Origin: Streptomyces xylophagus
GTDB lineage: Bacteria > Actinomycetota > Actinomycetes > Streptomycetales > Streptomycetaceae
Length of the DNA: 64,000 nt
NCBI RefSeq assembly: GCF_000716435.1
Contig: NZ_JNWO01000003.1
Span: 124,001 to 188,000, forward strand
Direction: 5' to 3'
Numbering within the stretch: position 1 is the first letter of the stretch; each line of letters starts with the position of its first letter. The notes beneath the pieces were generated by a model. It was not told the DNA's origin. It did no database searches and saw nothing but the letters and a program-made list of their open reading frames with translations. The position numbers and the translations under genes were made by a program. Positions 31,880 to 42,673 of the stretch are shown piece by piece.

Positions 31880-33475
31880 ATGCTGGCCAGGCTGTCATCG
31901 CGGCCCGCGTTCCGGCGCTGCGCGTTCACCGGGGTCCTCACACTGGCACTCTTCGGCGCGGGGTTGCCCGCGCCGGCCGCACCGGCCACGGCAGGCGACC
32001 GGCCGCAACCGGACCTGTCCCGGTTCTACCGGCAGAAGGTGAAGTGGGCCGCGTGCAAGGACGTGGACGCGCCGAAGGACCTACAGTGCGGGAAGGTCAC
32101 CGTCCCGCTCGACTACGCGAAGCCCGGCGGCGGGACACTCGATCTCGCGCTGGCCCGTTATCGGGCGACCGGGAAGTCCCGGGGTTCCGTGCTGCTGAAC
32201 TTCGGCGGCCCCGGCGGCGCCGGAGTCAGTGAACTCGCCTCGGACGGCAAGGAGTTCATGGATCTGACGAACGGCTACGACGTCGTCACCTTCGATCCGC
32301 GCGGCGTCGGCCAGTCCTCGCCCGTCAGTTGCGGCGAGGGCTCCGACCAGGGCTCGGCCGCGATCGACGAGGACGCCACCGCCAGCACCGATCCGAAGGT
32401 CGTCCTCAAGCAGTTGCGGAAAGCGGCCGAGACATGCGCCAAGTACTCCGGCCCGGTCCTGCCCCACATAGGCACGGTCAACGCCTCCCGGGACCTGGAC
32501 GTGATGCGCCAGGCCCTCGGCGACAAGAAGCTCAACTACCTCGGCTTCTCCTACGGAACGCGGCTCGGCGCGGTGTACGCGGCCCAATTCCCCAAGAGGG
32601 TGGGCCGGTTGGTGCTAGACGGCGTCGACACCCTCACCGAACCGCTGTCCGAGCAGGGCATCGCGGGCGCCGAGGGACAACAGACGGCGCTGGAGGACTT
32701 CCTCAACTGGTGTGTGCAGGACATCGCCTGCCCCTTCGGGACAGACGCACGATCGGCGCCGGACCAGGTCGTACAGCTCGTGCGCTCGCTCGACCGGGAC
32801 CCGGTGCAGACGGACTTCGGCGACCACTTCTCCGGCCAGGACCTGGTGGGTTCCATCAGCCAGGCGCTGTACAGCAAGCAGTTGTGGCCGACGCTGGAGC
32901 GGGCCATCGCCTCGCTGGTGCAGGACGGGGACACGCGGGCCATCATGGCGTTCTCCTCCGGCGGCTCCGGCCTGCCCCGTCGGAGCGGGGGCGGCGGGAT
33001 CGTCGACGCGCAGGACGTCCCGCTCGACAACCTCCCGGCCGCACTGATGGCCATCAACTGCGCCGACGACCCCGACCGCCCCACCGCCGAGCAGATCACC
33101 AAGAACCTGGACGGGCTGCGCGCCGAGTACGAGCAGGCGTCACCGGTCTTCGGCCGCTACCGGCTGACCGAGGTGCTGATGTGCTACGGCCGCCCCAAGG
33201 GCACCGCGTACATCCGCGACGACGTCAAGAACGTGCACGCGTCGAAGATGCTGCTCGTGGGGACCCGGGGCGACCCGGCGACGCCGTACCGCTGGACCGT
33301 GGAGACGGCCCAGCGGCTCGGGTCCTCGGCTGTGGTGCTCGACAACAAGGGTGAGGGCCACACCGGTTACGCCTCTTCCAAGTGTGTGCACACCAAGGTG
33401 AACGACTTCCTGCTGTACGGCTCGCTGCCGCCCAGCGGGAGTTCGTGCCAGCCGGACGCCGCCGAGGTTCCCTGA
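31880..33475 (+). CDS. Secreted alpha/beta hydrolase, S33 tripeptidyl aminopeptidase type
   Basis: The protein has 531 residues. A signal peptide (about 1-40, 'LFGAGLPAPAAPATA') precedes the hydrolase. The nucleophile lies in 'YLGFSYGTRLG' (GxSxG), the oxyanion region in 'LNFGGPGGAG', and the likely His in 'KGEGHTGY'. The C-terminal TAP-like domain contains 'LVGTRGDPATPY'. The family (SlpD/SlpE/Tap) removes tripeptides from secreted proteins in Streptomyces. TTGGAGG precedes the ATG at 31880. It ends 9 bp from the convergent asparagine synthetase gene. Confidence 0.88.
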   Translation: MLARLSSRPAFRRCAFTGVLTLALFGAGLPAPAAPATAGDRPQPDLSRFYRQKVKWAACKDVDAPKDLQCGKVTVPLDYAKPGGGTLDLALARYRATGKSRGSVLLNFGGPGGAGVSELASDGKEFMDLTNGYDVVTFDPRGVGQSSPVSCGEGSDQGSAAIDEDATASTDPKVVLKQLRKAAETCAKYSGPVLPHIGTVNASRDLDVMRQALGDKKLNYLGFSYGTRLGAVYAAQFPKRVGRLVLDGVDTLTEPLSEQGIAGAEGQQTALEDFLNWCVQDIACPFGTDARSAPDQVVQLVRSLDRDPVQTDFGDHFSGQDLVGSISQALYSKQLWPTLERAIASLVQDGDTRAIMAFSSGGSGLPRRSGGGGIVDAQDVPLDNLPAALMAINCADDPDRPTAEQITKNLDGLRAEYEQASPVFGRYRLTEVLMCYGRPKGTAYIRDDVKNVHASKMLLVGTRGDPATPYRWTVETAQRLGSSAVVLDNKGEGHTGYASSKCVHTKVNDFLLYGSLPPSGSSCQPDAAEVP

Positions 33476-33483
33476 GGGACCGC

Positions 33484-35325
33484 TCAGCCGAGTGCGATCT
33501 CGGGCTTGTAGAGGTCCAGCCAGAGCGCCAGGTCGAGGGCGCGTTCCAGTCCGCGCCGGCCCGCCTGGGTGCTGATGGGTGCGTCGTGGTGGGCGGCCCG
33601 GCTGAGCCTCTCCCGGTCGACGAGGTCGAAGACCGGGTGCGAGGGCCGGGCCAGAAGGTCCTTGGCGTGGTCCTGGAGTGCGACCGCGTACTTGGGGTCC
33701 TGGGTGGACGGGTAGGGGCTCTTGACCCGGTCGTACACGGACTGCGGGAGGACGTCCGCGGTGGCCTCCCGGAGCAGGGTCTTCTCCCGGCCGTCGTAGG
33801 ACTTGAGGGACCAGGGTGTGTTGTAGACGTACTCGACGAGCCGGTGGTCGCAGAACGGGACGCGGACCTCCAGGCCGACGGCCATGCTCGCGCGGTCCTT
33901 GCGGTCGAGCAGGATGCGGACGAAGCGGGTGAGATGGAGGTGGCAGATGCGCCGCATCCGGAACTCGAAGTCGCTCTCGCCGTCGAGGCGTTGGATGCCG
34001 GCGACGGCGTCGCGGTAGCCGTCCGCGAGGTACGACTGCGTGTCCAGGGCCTTGGTCAGGTCGGTGCGCAGGACGTCGGCGTCGTCCCCGAAGTCCCGGC
34101 CGAAGCGCACCAGCCAGGGGAAGGTGGCGGCACGCCGGGCCTCCTCGTCGAAGAACTGCTGGTAGCCGCCGAAGACCTCGTCGGCGGACTCGCCGGACAG
34201 GGCGACGGTGGACTGGTCACGGATGGCGCGGAACAACAGGTACAGCGAGGAGTCCATGTCGCCGAAGCCCAGGGGGAGATCGCGGGCCCGGAGCATCTTC
34301 GCCCGTACGTCGAGGTCGGCCAGGGCCTGCGCGTCGAGCACGATGTCCTGGTGGTCGGTGCCCGAGGCGCGGGCCACGTCGTGGACGAACGGTGTGTCGG
34401 GGGTGCCGCGCAGTTGGTCGGCGACGAAGTTCTCGCTCTGGCCGACGAAGTCGACGGCGAAACTGCGCACCTTCTCGCCGTGCTCGGCGAGTTGGCGGGC
34501 GGCGATCGCGGTCATGGCGGAGGAGTCGAGGCCGCCGGAGAGCAGGGTGCAACGGGGTACGTCGGCGACGAGTTGGCGGCGCACGATGTCGTCGAGGAGG
34601 GTTCGGACGCCGGCGACGGTGGTGTCGCGGTCGTCGGTGTGCGGGCGGGTCTCCAACCGCCAGTAGACGCGCCGCCGTAGACCCGAGCGGTCGACGGTGA
34701 CGACGGTGCCGGGCTGGACCTCGTGCATGCCGTCCCAGATGGCGTGTCCGGGTGTCTTGATCATGGTGAAGAGTTCGCGCAGGCCGTCCAGCGTGACCCT
34801 GGCGCGGGCCAGCGGGTTGGCCAGGATCGCCTTCGGTTCGGAGCCGAAGAGGACGCCGTCGGGGGTCGGGTGGTAGTAGAAGGGCTTGACGCCCATGCGG
34901 TCCCGGATCATGACGAGTTGGTCGCGGCGGCCGTCCCAGATCGCGAAGGCGTACATGCCGTTGAGGCGTTCGGCGACCGTATCGCCCCATTCGAGATAGC
35001 CGCGCAGCACGACCTCGGTGTCGGATTCGGTGGTGAACCGGTGTCCCCTGTCGGCGAGTTGGCGGCGGACTTCGGTGAAGTTGTAGGTCTCCCCCGAGTA
35101 GACGAGTGCGACGGTGCCGTCCGCCGTGTCGACGGTCATGGGCTGGCGGCCGCCGGGCAGGTCGATGATCGCGAGCCGGCGGTGCCCGAGGGCGGCGGGA
35201 CCCTGGACCCAGGTGCCGCGGTCGTCCGGGCCGCGGCACGCCATCGTCTCGGTCATTGCATCCAATGTCGCAGCCTCGGTGCGCAGTTCACGGTCGAACG
35301 AGACCCAGCCGGTGATGCCGCACAT
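33484..35325 (-). CDS. asnB: Asparagine synthetase (glutamine-hydrolysing)
   Basis: The protein has 613 residues. The mature N-terminus begins 'MCGITGWVSF', with Cys2 as the glutaminase nucleophile. 'LVYSGETYNF' and 'RGYLEWG' are also conserved. The synthetase domain has the pyrophosphate loop 'LLSGGLDSSAM'. It makes asparagine from aspartate, ATP and glutamine. Extra AsnB copies in Streptomyces often serve natural-product amidation or peptidoglycan changes, so function outside basal metabolism is possible. It is the third gene after an antiporter and arginine deiminase, but a 288-bp gap with a palindrome suggests its own promoter. Confidence 0.9.
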   Translation of the reverse strand: MCGITGWVSFDRELRTEAATLDAMTETMACRGPDDRGTWVQGPAALGHRRLAIIDLPGGRQPMTVDTADGTVALVYSGETYNFTEVRRQLADRGHRFTTESDTEVVLRGYLEWGDTVAERLNGMYAFAIWDGRRDQLVMIRDRMGVKPFYYHPTPDGVLFGSEPKAILANPLARARVTLDGLRELFTMIKTPGHAIWDGMHEVQPGTVVTVDRSGLRRRVYWRLETRPHTDDRDTTVAGVRTLLDDIVRRQLVADVPRCTLLSGGLDSSAMTAIAARQLAEHGEKVRSFAVDFVGQSENFVADQLRGTPDTPFVHDVARASGTDHQDIVLDAQALADLDVRAKMLRARDLPLGFGDMDSSLYLLFRAIRDQSTVALSGESADEVFGGYQQFFDEEARRAATFPWLVRFGRDFGDDADVLRTDLTKALDTQSYLADGYRDAVAGIQRLDGESDFEFRMRRICHLHLTRFVRILLDRKDRASMAVGLEVRVPFCDHRLVEYVYNTPWSLKSYDGREKTLLREATADVLPQSVYDRVKSPYPSTQDPKYAVALQDHAKDLLARPSHPVFDLVDRERLSRAAHHDAPISTQAGRRGLERALDLALWLDLYKPEIALG

Positions 35326-35407
35326 GCGCTACCTCCTGCGTCCGGCCCGCCGAAAACTGGTCGCCCACCTGCTTTTCTGTTGCTCGCGACCCCGACCCGG
35401 CGAACCA

Positions 35408-35430
35408 GTTGCATCGAGCATCTATGCAAC
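35408..35430. promoter_or_regulatory. Palindrome upstream of asnB
   Basis: GTTGCAT-N9-ATGCAAC is a perfect 7+7 inverted repeat about 83 bp before the asnB start. A second small palindrome, GTGTGTCACAC, follows at 35435-35445. These are probable operators of an unknown regulator. Confidence 0.5.
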
Positions 35431-35613
35431 GAGCGTGTGTCACACCCGCGAGGCCGGTCAACATGCCCGTAACGTGAACGGCCGCGCCGACACCGCCTTT
35501 TCGGCCGCGCTTTGCGCACCCGAGGTCCAGGGATCGGGTCCCCACCGGGCGGCTCTCGTCAGGAATCGGCCACGGGCAAAGAGTTGGACAACATCCCCTG
35601 TACGTCCGGAAGT

Positions 35614-36876
35614 TCAGAACTCCACCGGGTCCCGCACGATCGGGCAGGTCATGCAGTGCCCCCCGCCCCGGCCACGTCCCAGTTCGGCGCCGACAATGGT
35701 GATGACCTCGACGCCGGCCTTGCGCAGCAGGGTGTTGGTCTGGGTGTTGCGGTCGTAGGTGAACACCACGCCCGGTTCCAGCGCGACCGCGTTGTTGCCG
35801 CTGTCCCACTGCTGGCGTTCGGAGGCGTAGACGTCGCCGCCCGTCTCCACGATGCGCAGTTCGGGCAGGCCGAGGGCCTTGGCGACGACGTCGGTGAAGG
35901 GGGTCGGGCCCTCGTCGACGATGTCGATGCCGGGTGCCTTGTCGCCGGGGCGCAGGGAGAAGGTATGGACGCCGTCCATGATGGCCGGGTACAGGGTCAC
36001 GAGGTCGCGGTCGGCGAAGGTGAAGACGGTGTCGAGGTGCATCGCGGAGCGCAGCTTCGGCATTCCGGCGACGACGACGTGTTCGGCGGCGCCCAGGTCG
36101 AAGAGTGCCTTGGCGACTTGGGTGATGGCCTGGCGCGAGGTGCGCTCGCTCATGCCCATGAGGACCACGCCGTTGCCGACGGGCATGATGTCGCCGCCCT
36201 CGAACGTGGCCTGCCCCCAGTCGAGTTCGGGGTCGCCCCACCAGACGACGGAGCCCGCGAAGTCCGGGTGGAAGGTGTAGATCGCCTTCATCAGGAGGGT
36301 TTCGTCGTGCCGGGCGGGCCAGTAGAGCGGGTTGAGGGTGAGGCCGCCGTAGAGCCAGCAGGTCGTGTCGCGGGTGTAGAGGGTGTTGGGCAGCGGCGGC
36401 ATCAGGTATTCGCGGACGCCGGTCGACTCGCGGACGAGGGCCGAGTAGCCGGTGCGGTAGTCGTCGGGGAGGTCGGTGGTGGCGAGGCCGCCGATCAAGT
36501 ACTTGGCCAGTTCGGCCGGTTCGAGGGATTCCAGGTAGGCGCGGGTCGTGTCGATGAGTCCGAGGCCGACCTCGTTCGCGACGATCTTCCGGTCCAGGAG
36601 CCAGTCCTTCGCGGCGGGGATCGTCATGGTCTGGGCGAGCAGTTCGTGCAACTCGACGACGTCGACGCCGCGTTCGCGGAGTTTGTTGACGAAGTCGGCG
36701 TGGTCGCGCTGGGCGTTCTCGACCCACATCACGTCGTCGAAGAGCAGATCGTCGGAGTTGGTCGGGGTGAGCCTGCGGTGGGCCAGACCCGGCGCGCAGA
36801 CCAGCACCTTGCGCAGCCGGCCGACCTCGGAGTGGACGCCGTACTCATGTCGGTTCACGGTGTCTTGACTGGTCAC
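35614..36876 (-). CDS. arcA: Arginine deiminase
   Basis: The protein has 420 residues, the normal length. The C-terminal '[10 protein letters not shown]' holds the catalytic Cys; '[11 protein letters not shown]' carries the His/Asp motif and 'EGGDIMPVG' the arginine-binding motif. It hydrolyses arginine to citrulline and ammonia. The usual partners, ornithine carbamoyltransferase and carbamate kinase, are absent. The antiporter gene lies 30 bp upstream and is surely co-transcribed. Citrulline may be exported or used rather than split for ATP. Confidence 0.93.
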   Translation of the reverse strand: MTSQDTVNRHEYGVHSEVGRLRKVLVCAPGLAHRRLTPTNSDDLLFDDVMWVENAQRDHADFVNKLRERGVDVVELHELLAQTMTIPAAKDWLLDRKIVANEVGLGLIDTTRAYLESLEPAELAKYLIGGLATTDLPDDYRTGYSALVRESTGVREYLMPPLPNTLYTRDTTCWLYGGLTLNPLYWPARHDETLLMKAIYTFHPDFAGSVVWWGDPELDWGQATFEGGDIMPVGNGVVLMGMSERTSRQAITQVAKALFDLGAAEHVVVAGMPKLRSAMHLDTVFTFADRDLVTLYPAIMDGVHTFSLRPGDKAPGIDIVDEGPTPFTDVVAKALGLPELRIVETGGDVYASERQQWDSGNNAVALEPGVVFTYDRNTQTNTLLRKAGVEVITIVGAELGRGRGGGHCMTCPIVRDPVEF

Positions 36877-36906
36877 GGTGCACCTTTCCGGAGGTCGGAG
36901 ACGAGG

Positions 36907-38355
36907 TCAGAGGCTGATCCAGCCCAGGGTCAGGGCGACGATCCCGACGACGGCGCCCGCGATCGAGACGGCGAGGATCACCAGTTCCCGGGCCGAGAAG
37001 AGCGAACGTCCCTGTTCCCTGCGGGCCTTGACGAACAGGAAGGTGGCGGGCGCGTAGATGATGAGCGAGACGAGGAGGTACTTGAGGCCGGCCGCGTAGA
37101 TGAGGAACGCGGTGTAGACGGTGGCGAGCACGGCGACCACCAACTCGCCGCGCCCTGCGCGGGTTTGCGTGAGCGCGATCCGTACGGCGAAGCCCGCCGC
37201 GAGCAGGAACGGGATCAGTGTCAGTGAACTGGTCAGGTCCAGCGCGAAGTTGAAGGCGTCGTCGGAGAAGTAGGTGACGACCAGGACGACTTGGCTCAGC
37301 AGGGTGGTCATCACCAGTGCGGGCACGGGTACGTCGGCCGCCGTGGACTTCTTCAGGAAGCGCGGCATGTCGTCGTCCTTGGCGGCCACGAACAGCACTT
37401 CGGCGGCCATCAGCGTCCAGGCGAGATAGGCGCCGAGCACGGAGACGATCAGCCCGACGCTGACGAACACCTTTCCCCAGGTGCCCACCGCGTGTTCCAA
37501 CACGCCGGCCATGGAGGGCTGCCGCAGTTCCGCGATGTCGCCCATCGGCATGAGGCCGTACGACACGATCGTGACCGAGGCGAAGACGGCGAAGACGCTG
37601 AGAAAGCCGAGGACGGTCGCGCGGCCGACGTCCTCGCGGCGCTGCGCGTGCCGGGAGTAGACGCTGGCGCCCTCGACGCCCAGGAACACGAACACCGTGG
37701 CCAGCATGGTGCCCTTGACCTGCTGGAACAGGGAGCCCGCGTAGTCGGCGCCGCCGAAGTTCTCCGCGAAGACGTGCGGCTTCAGATAGAAGAGCGCAAG
37801 GATGACGAAGACGAGGATCGGTACGACCTTGGCGACGGTGACGATCCGGTTGATGGCCGCCGCTTCCTTCACGCCGCGGCTGATCAGCAGGAAGAAGAGC
37901 CACAGTCCGGCCGAGGAGAGGACCACCGCGAGGACGGTGTCGCCCTCGCCGAGCGAGGGGGCGATGGTGCCGATCGTCGACATGATCAGCACCCAGTACG
38001 TCACGTTGCCGACGCAGGCGCTGGCCCAGTAGCCGAACGCGGAGAAGAAGCCGAGGTACTCGCCGAACCCGGCCTTGGCGTAGGCGTACACACCGGCGTC
38101 GAGGTCGGGTCTGCGGACGGCGAGGGTCTGGAAGACGAAGGCGAGCATCAGCATGCCGGTGCCGGCGACGGCCCAGGCGATCAGGGCGCCGGCGACGCCC
38201 GTCTCCTGCGCGAAGCGGCGCGGTAGGGAGAAGACGCCGGCCCCGACCATGGAGCCGACGACCATGGTGGTCAGCGTCGGTAGGGTCAGTTTGGCGGCGG
38301 TCGTCCGTGTGTCGGTGGTGGCGGCTTGCGTCACCCGAGGGACGTTAGCAACCAA
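36907..38355 (-). CDS. Basic amino acid/arginine-ornithine antiporter (ArcD-like, APC)
   Basis: The protein has 482 residues with about twelve helices. 'MVGSMVGAGVFSLPRRFAQE' is the helix-1 signature of the ArgO/ArcD branch of APC antiporters. These exchange arginine for ornithine, agmatine or citrulline. It starts the two-gene unit with arginine deiminase. In this setting arginine/citrulline exchange is likely. Confidence 0.87.
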   Translation of the reverse strand: MVANVPRVTQAATTDTRTTAAKLTLPTLTTMVVGSMVGAGVFSLPRRFAQETGVAGALIAWAVAGTGMLMLAFVFQTLAVRRPDLDAGVYAYAKAGFGEYLGFFSAFGYWASACVGNVTYWVLIMSTIGTIAPSLGEGDTVLAVVLSSAGLWLFFLLISRGVKEAAAINRIVTVAKVVPILVFVILALFYLKPHVFAENFGGADYAGSLFQQVKGTMLATVFVFLGVEGASVYSRHAQRREDVGRATVLGFLSVFAVFASVTIVSYGLMPMGDIAELRQPSMAGVLEHAVGTWGKVFVSVGLIVSVLGAYLAWTLMAAEVLFVAAKDDDMPRFLKKSTAADVPVPALVMTTLLSQVVLVVTYFSDDAFNFALDLTSSLTLIPFLLAAGFAVRIALTQTRAGRGELVVAVLATVYTAFLIYAAGLKYLLVSLIIYAPATFLFVKARREQGRSLFSARELVILAVSIAGAVVGIVALTLGWISL

Positions 38356-38421
38356 TTACCCCAATTGCCTGGCGGGCTTCCCCCATATGCCCCATCCGTC
38401 ATTCGGCCCTATCGTGCTGTT

Positions 38422-39522
38422 ATGGAGCACGCACTGAGTCCCGCCACGCTTACCGAACTGCGGCGCCCGCGCCCCTACCCCGCGGTCTCCGTGCTCACCC
38501 CGACGCATCGTCGCGAGCCCGACAACGCCCAGGATCCGGTCCGGCTGCGCAATGTGCTGGCCGAGGCCAAGAGGCAGTTGGAGGCCGATCCTGCGATCCC
38601 CCGGGAGCGGCGCATCGACGTCTCCCGGCAACTCGACCAGGCCCTCGCCGAGGTCGATCTGGCGCACGCCGAGGACGGTCTGGTGATCTTCGCCGCGCCG
38701 GGTGAGCACCAGGTGTGGTCCCTCGCCAGGTCCGTGCCCGAACGTGTGGTGCTCTCCGACACGTTCCTCACCCGCAATCTCGTCTCGGCGCAGGCCTCCG
38801 AGCGGCCGTTCTGGGTGCTGTCGCTCGCCGCGGACCGTGTCACGCTGTGGAACGGCGGTGTCGACCGGGTCGTCGAGGCCCACACCGGCGGCTTCCCGCT
38901 CACCCGCGACCACCGGGACAACTTCGACGCCGAGCGCCAGGAGCGGATCGGCGACATACCCAGCACCTTCCGCGACGAGGACACCCGCCACTTCCTGCGC
39001 GAGGCCGACACCGCGATGGGCCGGATCCTGCGCGAGCACAAGCGCCCGCTCTACATCACCGGCGAGCAGGCCGCCCTGTCCGCCCTCGACGAGGTCGGCA
39101 GCGCTACCAAGGGTGCGGCGCACATCGCACACGGCGGACTCGCGCACGGCACGCCCGACGCCGTGTGGCAGGCCGTACAGCCACTGGTCGCCGCCGAGGC
39201 GCGGAAGAGCACCGTCACCGTGACCCGGGAACTCGAATCGGCGCGCGGGCGCAAGGAGTTCGCGGCCGGCGTCGACGAGGTCTGGCAGAACGCCCGCGAG
39301 GGCCGGGTCCGGCTGCTGGCCGTCGAGGAGAACTACCGGATCACTGTCCGCGACGACCACGGCGACCATCTGGTCCCGGCCGACAGCGGCGACCTCGACG
39401 CCCGCGAGGACATCGTGGACGAGATCGTCGAACAGTGCCTGGAGACCGGCGCCGAGGTCCGCTTCGTCCCGGACGGCACCTTGAACGACACGGACGGCAT
39501 CGCGGGCGTGCTGCGCTACTGA
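38422..39522 (+). CDS. Bacterial eRF1-like release-factor-family protein (baeRF)
   Basis: The protein has 366 residues. Its layout matches the bacterial archaeo-eukaryotic release-factor families: an N-terminal domain with 'AEDGLVIFAAPGEHQVW', a central domain ('LYITGEQAALSAL') and a C-terminal L7Ae-like part ('GRVRLLAVEENY', 'DIVDEIVEQCLETGAEV'). Members are thought to act on stalled or hibernating ribosomes; enzymatic activity has not been shown. The GGQ tripeptide of true eRF1 is absent. The ATG at 38422 gives 'MEHALSPATL'. It is divergent from the antiporter gene by 66 bp. Confidence 0.75.
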   Translation: MEHALSPATLTELRRPRPYPAVSVLTPTHRREPDNAQDPVRLRNVLAEAKRQLEADPAIPRERRIDVSRQLDQALAEVDLAHAEDGLVIFAAPGEHQVWSLARSVPERVVLSDTFLTRNLVSAQASERPFWVLSLAADRVTLWNGGVDRVVEAHTGGFPLTRDHRDNFDAERQERIGDIPSTFRDEDTRHFLREADTAMGRILREHKRPLYITGEQAALSALDEVGSATKGAAHIAHGGLAHGTPDAVWQAVQPLVAAEARKSTVTVTRELESARGRKEFAAGVDEVWQNAREGRVRLLAVEENYRITVRDDHGDHLVPADSGDLDAREDIVDEIVEQCLETGAEVRFVPDGTLNDTDGIAGVLRY

Positions 39523-39633
39523 AGCCACCGCACCACTGAACCCGCCGCGCTGCCGGGCCCCGGGCATTCCGGAGGCCCCCTCCCCCTACGGCGTACGCTA
39601 CGGCGTGATCGTCGACGTAGAGGGAGAGCACAC

Positions 39634-40659
39634 GTGGGTGACCTGCTGGGCGTGGCCGTACTGGGTGCGGGACACATGGGAGCCGACCACATACGCCGCC
39701 TCGACCAAGTGGTGAGCGGAGCCAGGGTCGTCGCGGTGGCCGACCCGGACACCGATCGCGCCAAGGAGGCGGTGGCCGGTCTGGACGCGGTCGCGGTGCA
39801 CGAGGACACCGTGGCCGCGCTCGACGCCCCCGGAGCCGAGGCGGTGCTCATCGCCTCGCCGGGTCCCGCGCACGAGGAGGCGCTGCTCGCGGCCTTCGCG
39901 CGCGGACTGCCGGTGCTGTGCGAGAAGCCCATGGTGCCCGACTCCACCGGAGCACTCCGGGTCGTGGAGGCGGAGGCACGGCTCGGCCGACGGCTGACGC
40001 AGATCGGGTTCATGCGGCGCTACGACGCGGAGTACCGGCGTCTCAAGTCCCTGCTGGACAGCGGGCAGTTGGGGCGCCCGCTGATGCTGCACTGCACCCA
40101 CCGCAATGTGTCGTCGCCGCCGTACTTCACCTCGGCGATGCTCATCGACAGCTCGGTCTCGCACGAGATCGACGCGGCCCGCTGGCTGCTCGGCCAGGAG
40201 CTCACCGCGGTGACCGTGCTCAGCCCGCGCTCGTCGGCGAACGCCCCGGAGGGGCTGCTCGACCCGCAGCTCGTCCTCTTCGAGACCGACGGCGGCGCCC
40301 TCGTGGACGTCGAGGTCTTCGTCAACTGCGGCTTCGGCTACCAGGTGCGCTGCGAAGCCGTGTGCGAGGCGGGCAGTGCCCGGATCGGCGACGACCGCAC
40401 GATGGTCGTCACCACGCGGGGCAGCGCGCACGAGGACGTGCCGCTCGACTATCTCGTGCGGTTCGCGGACGCCTACGACCGCGAGGTGCAGTCCTGGGTC
40501 GACGCCACCCGGCAGGGTCTGGTCACCGGCCCGAGCGTCTGGGACGGCTACGCGTCCTCCGTGGTCGCCGAGGCCGGGGTTCGGGCGCAGGAGAGCGGCG
40601 GCCGGGTGACCGTCGAACTCGCCCCGCGCCCGGACCTGTACGCCGACGTCAGCCGCTGA
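39634..40659 (+). CDS. Gfo/Idh/MocA-family oxidoreductase
   Basis: The protein has 341 residues. The N-terminal Rossmann motif is '[17 protein letters not shown]'. '[10 protein letters not shown]' (the EKP motif) and '[16 protein letters not shown]' carry the catalytic Lys and His. The family oxidises or reduces sugars and inositols with NAD(P). It resembles myo-inositol dehydrogenases but there are no inositol genes around it. AGAGGGAG precedes the start. Its 3' end overlaps the convergent phospholipase gene by 11 bp. Confidence 0.86.
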   Translation: MGDLLGVAVLGAGHMGADHIRRLDQVVSGARVVAVADPDTDRAKEAVAGLDAVAVHEDTVAALDAPGAEAVLIASPGPAHEEALLAAFARGLPVLCEKPMVPDSTGALRVVEAEARLGRRLTQIGFMRRYDAEYRRLKSLLDSGQLGRPLMLHCTHRNVSSPPYFTSAMLIDSSVSHEIDAARWLLGQELTAVTVLSPRSSANAPEGLLDPQLVLFETDGGALVDVEVFVNCGFGYQVRCEAVCEAGSARIGDDRTMVVTTRGSAHEDVPLDYLVRFADAYDREVQSWVDATRQGLVTGPSVWDGYASSVVAEAGVRAQESGGRVTVELAPRPDLYADVSR

Positions 40660-42673
40660 CGCTCGCCGCACCCGACTCCAGGTGCCCGGTGAACCGGCGC
40701 GACCAGGTCGCGTCGGAGTCCACGGTCACCGTGAAGTCGTACCAACCGCTCTGGTACGCCACGGCGTTGAAGAAGTCCTCCGTCGACGCGCCCGCGGCGA
40801 CCGTGTAGGTCCACGGTCCGTCGCTGCGGTAGTGGTTGGACGTGATGGTGAACTTCACCGACGCAGCGGACGAGTTGGCCATCTTGAAATAGATCGCGAG
40901 CTTGCCGGTGCCGGATTCGACGGCGTAACGCGTGCTCACCTCAACGGACTTGCCCGCCTTGGTGGCATCGCCCTGGAACCGGCGGAGGAAGCGGTTGGGG
41001 CCGACCATGCTGAGGTCGTACTTGCCGCTGCCGTAACCCGTACCGATGTTGAAGTAGTCGGAGGCGGTGCCGCCCGGGTCGACCGTGTACTGCCAGGGGG
41101 TGCTGTCGCGGTAGGCGTTGGGGTGGATGGAGAGATGGGCGGCGCTCCTGGCGGCGCCGCCCTGGTTGGTCATGGCGAACCAGGCGAGGATCTTCCCGCT
41201 CGACCCGAACTCCAGGTGGTCCAGGTACCCGTTGGGCTGGTACGGCAGCGCACGGGCCGGCCGGGTGCCGGTCTCCTGCGTGGGCAGGGCGTTGTTCGTC
41301 GGCACCGGGTTGGGCAGCGGGCCGCAGGTGGAGAGGCCGATGACGCTGGTCGCGGGGAGTGCGACGGAGCCGTAGACCGGGTTGGCGAAGTCGAAGACGC
41401 CCGTCAGGTCGCCGCTGACCTTGCGGCGCCAGGTACTGATGTTGGGGCAGGCGGCGGGCTTGCCGAGGGACGTGGTCCAGGTCTCCAGGAAGCGCAGGAC
41501 CGAGGTGTGCTCGAAGACCTCGGAGGAGACCCAACCGCCGCGCGTCCAGGGCGAGATGACGATCATCGGGACGCGGAAGCCGAAGCCGTACGGGACACCG
41601 TTGAGGAACTCGCCGTCGGTGCCGGCGGGCGGGACGGGCGGCGGTACGTGGTCGAAGTAGCCGTCGTTCTCGTCGTAGTTGAGGAACAGGACGGTCGAGT
41701 CGAAGACGTCCGGGTCGGCGGCGAGTGCCTGGTAGACGAGGCTGACGAAGTGGGCGCCGTCGCCGGGCGGGGCGTAAGGGTGCTCGGAAAAGGCCTGGTT
41801 GGGGACGACCCAGGAGACCTGCGGGAGCGTACCCGCGAGGACGTCGGCCTTGATGGCGGCGGCGATGTCGTCGGGGGTCGAGCCGGTGGCGGCGGGGACG
41901 GAGGACATGCCTCGGTCGTAAAGAGCGCTGCCCGCCTTGGAGTTGGTGAAGTTCTTGAAGTAGGCGCAGGCGTTGTCGCCGTAGTTGTCGGACGCGTTCT
42001 GGTAGACCTTCCAGGTCACCCCGGCGGTCTGCAGGGCCTCGGCGTACGTCTGCCAGGTCAGGCCGGACTCGTCACCGCCGTCGTAGCTGGAGGAGTCGAC
42101 CTTGCCGCTCCACAGGTAGGTGCGGTTGGGGCCGGTCGCGCTGAGGGTGGAGCAGAAGTAGGCGTCGCAGATCGTGTAGTTGTCGGCGAGCGCGTAGTGG
42201 AACGGGATGTCGGCGCGGTCGAGGTAGCCGAGCGAGCGGACATTTCCCACGCCCGAGACCCAGTTGTCGAGGCGGCCCTTGTTCCACGCGGAGTGCTGTG
42301 ACGACCACGAGTGCGGCAGGTCGCCGTTGCACTGTGCGAGGGTCTCGCCGTCGTGGCCGCCCGAGGCCGGGGTGGCGCTCAGCTTCCACGGGTACTGACG
42401 GCCGCCGCCGTTGGGCTGGTTGAAGACCGGGTAGCCGCCGCTCAGCGTGATGCCGCTGCGGTCGTCGAAGCCGCGGACGCCCTTGAGTCGCCCGAAGTAG
42501 TGGTCGAAGCTGCGGTTCTCCTGCATGAGGACCACCACGTGTTTCACGTCCGAGATCGTGCCGGTCGCCGCCTGCTGGGCGGCGATCGCGGGCCGTGCTC
42601 CGGCGCCCGTCGCCATGCCCGCCGCAACGGTCGCACCGAGCCCCACGAAACTTCTTCGGCTGATCGGTGTCAT
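40649..42673 (-). CDS. Secreted phosphocholine-preferring phospholipase C
   Basis: The protein has 674 residues. A Tat signal begins '[20 protein letters not shown]'. The phosphoesterase domain has '[15 protein letters not shown]', then '[15 protein letters not shown]' and '[14 protein letters not shown]'. Two C-terminal repeat domains (about 480-580 and 585-670), both with 'S..V.....YR...PW.YTV', are typical of this family. It cleaves phosphatidylcholine or sphingomyelin outside the cell. Tat export fits folding with metal inside. I took the ATG at 42673, which places the twin-Arg motif correctly. Confidence 0.92.
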   Translation of the reverse strand: MTPISRRSFVGLGATVAAGMATGAGARPAIAAQQAATGTISDVKHVVVLMQENRSFDHYFGRLKGVRGFDDRSGITLSGGYPVFNQPNGGGRQYPWKLSATPASGGHDGETLAQCNGDLPHSWSSQHSAWNKGRLDNWVSGVGNVRSLGYLDRADIPFHYALADNYTICDAYFCSTLSATGPNRTYLWSGKVDSSSYDGGDESGLTWQTYAEALQTAGVTWKVYQNASDNYGDNACAYFKNFTNSKAGSALYDRGMSSVPAATGSTPDDIAAAIKADVLAGTLPQVSWVVPNQAFSEHPYAPPGDGAHFVSLVYQALAADPDVFDSTVLFLNYDENDGYFDHVPPPVPPAGTDGEFLNGVPYGFGFRVPMIVISPWTRGGWVSSEVFEHTSVLRFLETWTTSLGKPAACPNISTWRRKVSGDLTGVFDFANPVYGSVALPATSVIGLSTCGPLPNPVPTNNALPTQETGTRPARALPYQPNGYLDHLEFGSSGKILAWFAMTNQGGAARSAAHLSIHPNAYRDSTPWQYTVDPGGTASDYFNIGTGYGSGKYDLSMVGPNRFLRRFQGDATKAGKSVEVSTRYAVESGTGKLAIYFKMANSSAASVKFTITSNHYRSDGPWTYTVAAGASTEDFFNAVAYQSGWYDFTVTVDSDATWSRRFTGHLESGAASVSG

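Noticed and set aside
40649..40659. 11-bp overlap of convergent Gfo/Idh/MocA and phospholipase genes
   Set aside because: Both C-termini are normal for their families. Convergent overlaps of this size, like the 4-bp one at 16687-16690, are common in compact genomes.
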